Positions 5,515 through 6,886 of a stretch of 6,886 nucleotides of DNA are shown piece by piece (position 1 is the stretch's first letter; every line of letters starts with the position of its first letter). The notes beneath the pieces are model-generated. The model worked only from the letters and a program-made list of their open reading frames with translations. It did not search any database and was not told where the DNA came from. The stretch comes from an uncultured Oscillospiraceae bacterium. Lineage in GTDB: Bacteria; Bacillota; Clostridia; Oscillospirales; Oscillospiraceae. The position numbers and the translations under genes are program-made. The stretch covers positions 1 to 6,886 of the forward strand of contig CAKUHB010000050.1 of assembly GCA_934655875.1 (NCBI GenBank), in the 5' to 3' direction.

Positions 5515-6886
5515 GCAAACGCGCCCCAAGACTGCAATTCACCGATGAAGAACTTGCCGCCCCGGAGGTTTCCAAGGCGGCAAAGAAAGCAACGAAGCGT
5601 ATCGAGAAGCTGGAACAGGCAGAGGCAAAGATTCCGATGAAGAACGGCGCAGAAAAGCCGCGCCCGGCGTCCAAGCTGCAACACGCCGTTCGGGATGCGC
5701 CCGGTAAGGCTGTCCGTTCGGCGGCGCACCGGGAAATCCGGAAAAGCGAGGATGATAACGTCGGCGTGGAGAGCGCACATAAGCTGGAGGAAACCGCCGA
5801 GCAGACCGTCCGCGCGGTGGAAACTGCGCATCGGTCCCACCAGCTCAAGCCGTACCGCAATGCAGACCGCGCAGAAGCTCGTGCCGACAGCGCCAACCTC
5901 GATGCGCTGCAAAAGCAGGCGCAGCAGCAAAACCCGGAGCTGCAAAGCAATCCGTATTCCCGCTGGCAGCAGAAACGTGCCATCAAAAAGGAATATGCCG
6001 CTGCAAAGGCTGGCGGCGGTACGGTGTCTGCATCCGAAGTTACCGCAAGAGCTGCCAAACGCGCCGCAGAGGACACGAAGAAAGCGTCGGAATGGATTGC
6101 GGAACACAAGAAAGGCTTTTTGATTGCGCTGGCGATTCTGCTCGTTGCAGTATTTCTTCTGAACATCGCCTCATCTTGCTCAGTATTGGTCGAGGGCGGC
6201 GTGACGGCGCTCGGCGTATCGACCTATCCCAGCGAGGACAGCGATATGCTTGCCGCCGAAGCGCAATACTGCGCGATGGAGGCAGCGCTGCAGGCCAAGC
6301 TGGACAATTACGAAGCGACGCATGATTATGACGAGTATCACTTTGACCTCGATGAGATCGGGCATGACCCGTATGTGCTGATCTCCACGCTCACGGCGCT
6401 CAAGGGCGGCGCTTGGGCGCTTAGCGAGGTACAGGGCGAGCTGCAAATGCTCTTTGACAAGCAGTACATCCTCACGGAAACTGTGGAAACCGAAATTCGC
6501 TACCGACTGGAAACAAGGTATGACGAGGACGGCAACCCGTACACCGTCCAAGTGCCATATGAATACACGATCTGCACAGTCACGCTTGAAAACTTCGACC
6601 TCTCCCATGTGCCGGTCTATGTGATGAGCGAGGATCAGCTTGCGCTCTACGCATCGTATATGGCGACGCTCGGGAATCGTCCGGATCTGTTCGGCGATTC
6701 GGATTATGTAAACAGATATTACGGCAACGGGAGCGGCGGCAGCTATGATATTCCTCCGGAGGCGCTGGAGGATGAACAGTTCGCCGCCATCATCAAAGAA
6801 GCGGAAAAGTATCTCGGTTTCCCGTATGTCTGGGGCGGCAGCTCCCCGGCGACCTCGTTTGACTGCTCCGGTTTTGTCAGCTACGT
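5511..6886 (+). CDS. Membrane-anchored NlpC/P60 peptidoglycan hydrolase of conjugative element (CD1108-like, 3' partial)
   Basis: The frame from ATG 5511 is open to the window edge (458 codons visible). Order of parts: a hydrophilic, Lys/Glu/Ala-rich N-terminal region (about 1-200) with likely coiled coil near 19-41; one membrane segment at about 202-222 (GFLIALAILLVAVFLLNIAS); an extracytoplasmic region (about 223-400) of unrecognised fold with many acidic residues; a Gly/Ser linker near 405-411; and the start of an NlpC/P60 domain from about 422, with YLGFPYVWGGSSP and the catalytic cysteine C452 in FDCSGF. The catalytic His and third polar residue would be past the edge. The family cleaves peptide bonds in peptidoglycan; here it would open the wall locally for the transfer channel, like VirB1 or Tn916 Orf14. 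The start overlaps the previous stop as ATGA, behind GGAGGTGAT. Family assignment is confident; the long cytoplasmic arm has no known role that I can name. Confidence 0.92.
   Translation, partial: MSKRAPRLQFTDEELAAPEVSKAAKKATKRIEKLEQAEAKIPMKNGAEKPRPASKLQHAVRDAPGKAVRSAAHREIRKSEDDNVGVESAHKLEETAEQTVRAVETAHRSHQLKPYRNADRAEARADSANLDALQKQAQQQNPELQSNPYSRWQQKRAIKKEYAAAKAGGGTVSASEVTARAAKRAAEDTKKASEWIAEHKKGFLIALAILLVAVFLLNIASSCSVLVEGGVTALGVSTYPSEDSDMLAAEAQYCAMEAALQAKLDNYEATHDYDEYHFDLDEIGHDPYVLISTLTALKGGAWALSEVQGELQMLFDKQYILTETVETEIRYRLETRYDEDGNPYTVQVPYEYTICTVTLENFDLSHVPVYVMSEDQLALYASYMATLGNRPDLFGDSDYVNRYYGNGSGGSYDIPPEALEDEQFAAIIKEAEKYLGFPYVWGGSSPATSFDCSGFVSY

Noticed and set aside
5255..6166. Long - strand open frame rich in Ser, Cys and Ala opposite the end of the PAPS-reductase-like gene and the start of the NlpC/P60 gene
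   Set aside because: It crosses two well-supported + strand genes and its odd composition is what the reverse of Lys/Glu/Ala codons yields. No supporting domain is seen.
1..6886. tRNA or rRNA genes, CRISPR arrays, terminators, oriT or attachment sites
   Set aside because: The window is almost entirely coding with only ~12 noncoding bases between genes. I saw no regularly spaced repeats, no hairpin followed by a T run between genes, and no recognisable RNA gene.

Overview
The window is a continuous stretch of the transfer module of an integrative conjugative element. The type is the Tn1549/CTn-like family found in gut Clostridia (Ruminococcaceae/Oscillospiraceae-like hosts). This assignment rests on recognisable protein sequence: a PrgI-family membrane protein, a VirB4/TraE-type ATPase that resembles the CD1110 group from memory, and a membrane-anchored NlpC/P60 hydrolase that resembles the CD1108 group. 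Moderately high GC content with strong Shine-Dalgarno sequences (several extending the AAGGAGG/GGAGGTGAT core) fits a Clostridia host with a GC-rich genome. No species can be named from this segment.

Layout, all on the + strand: the end of an unrecognised small protein (1-171); PrgI (184-624); VirB4 ATPase (best start TTG 536, to 2926); a Bro-N domain protein (2923-3636); a beta-class SPPY DNA methyltransferase (best start 3626, to 4573); a PAPS-reductase-family protein with an SGGKDS loop and a CC...CxxC cysteine set (4570-5514); and the first 458 residues of a membrane-anchored NlpC/P60 peptidoglycan hydrolase (5511 to the window edge).

The genes form one tightly packed polycistronic unit. 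Every junction is either a short gap with a Shine-Dalgarno sequence touching the upstream stop codon, or an overlap (89, 4, 11, 4 and 4 bases). The window has no intergenic space over about 12 bases, no promoter or terminator I could support, no RNA gene, no repeat array and no origin or attachment site. Transcription must enter from upstream and continue past the right edge.

Functionally, PrgI, VirB4 and the NlpC/P60 protein are parts of a type IV secretion machine that moves the element between cells: a membrane channel component, the energising ATPase and a cell-wall opener. Between VirB4 and the hydrolase sits a three-gene block (Bro-N, methyltransferase, PAPS-reductase-like) that is not transfer machinery. 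These three families are also common in phages. I infer that the block is a DNA-modification or host-interaction cassette co-expressed with transfer. It is the part of the window most worth a second look.
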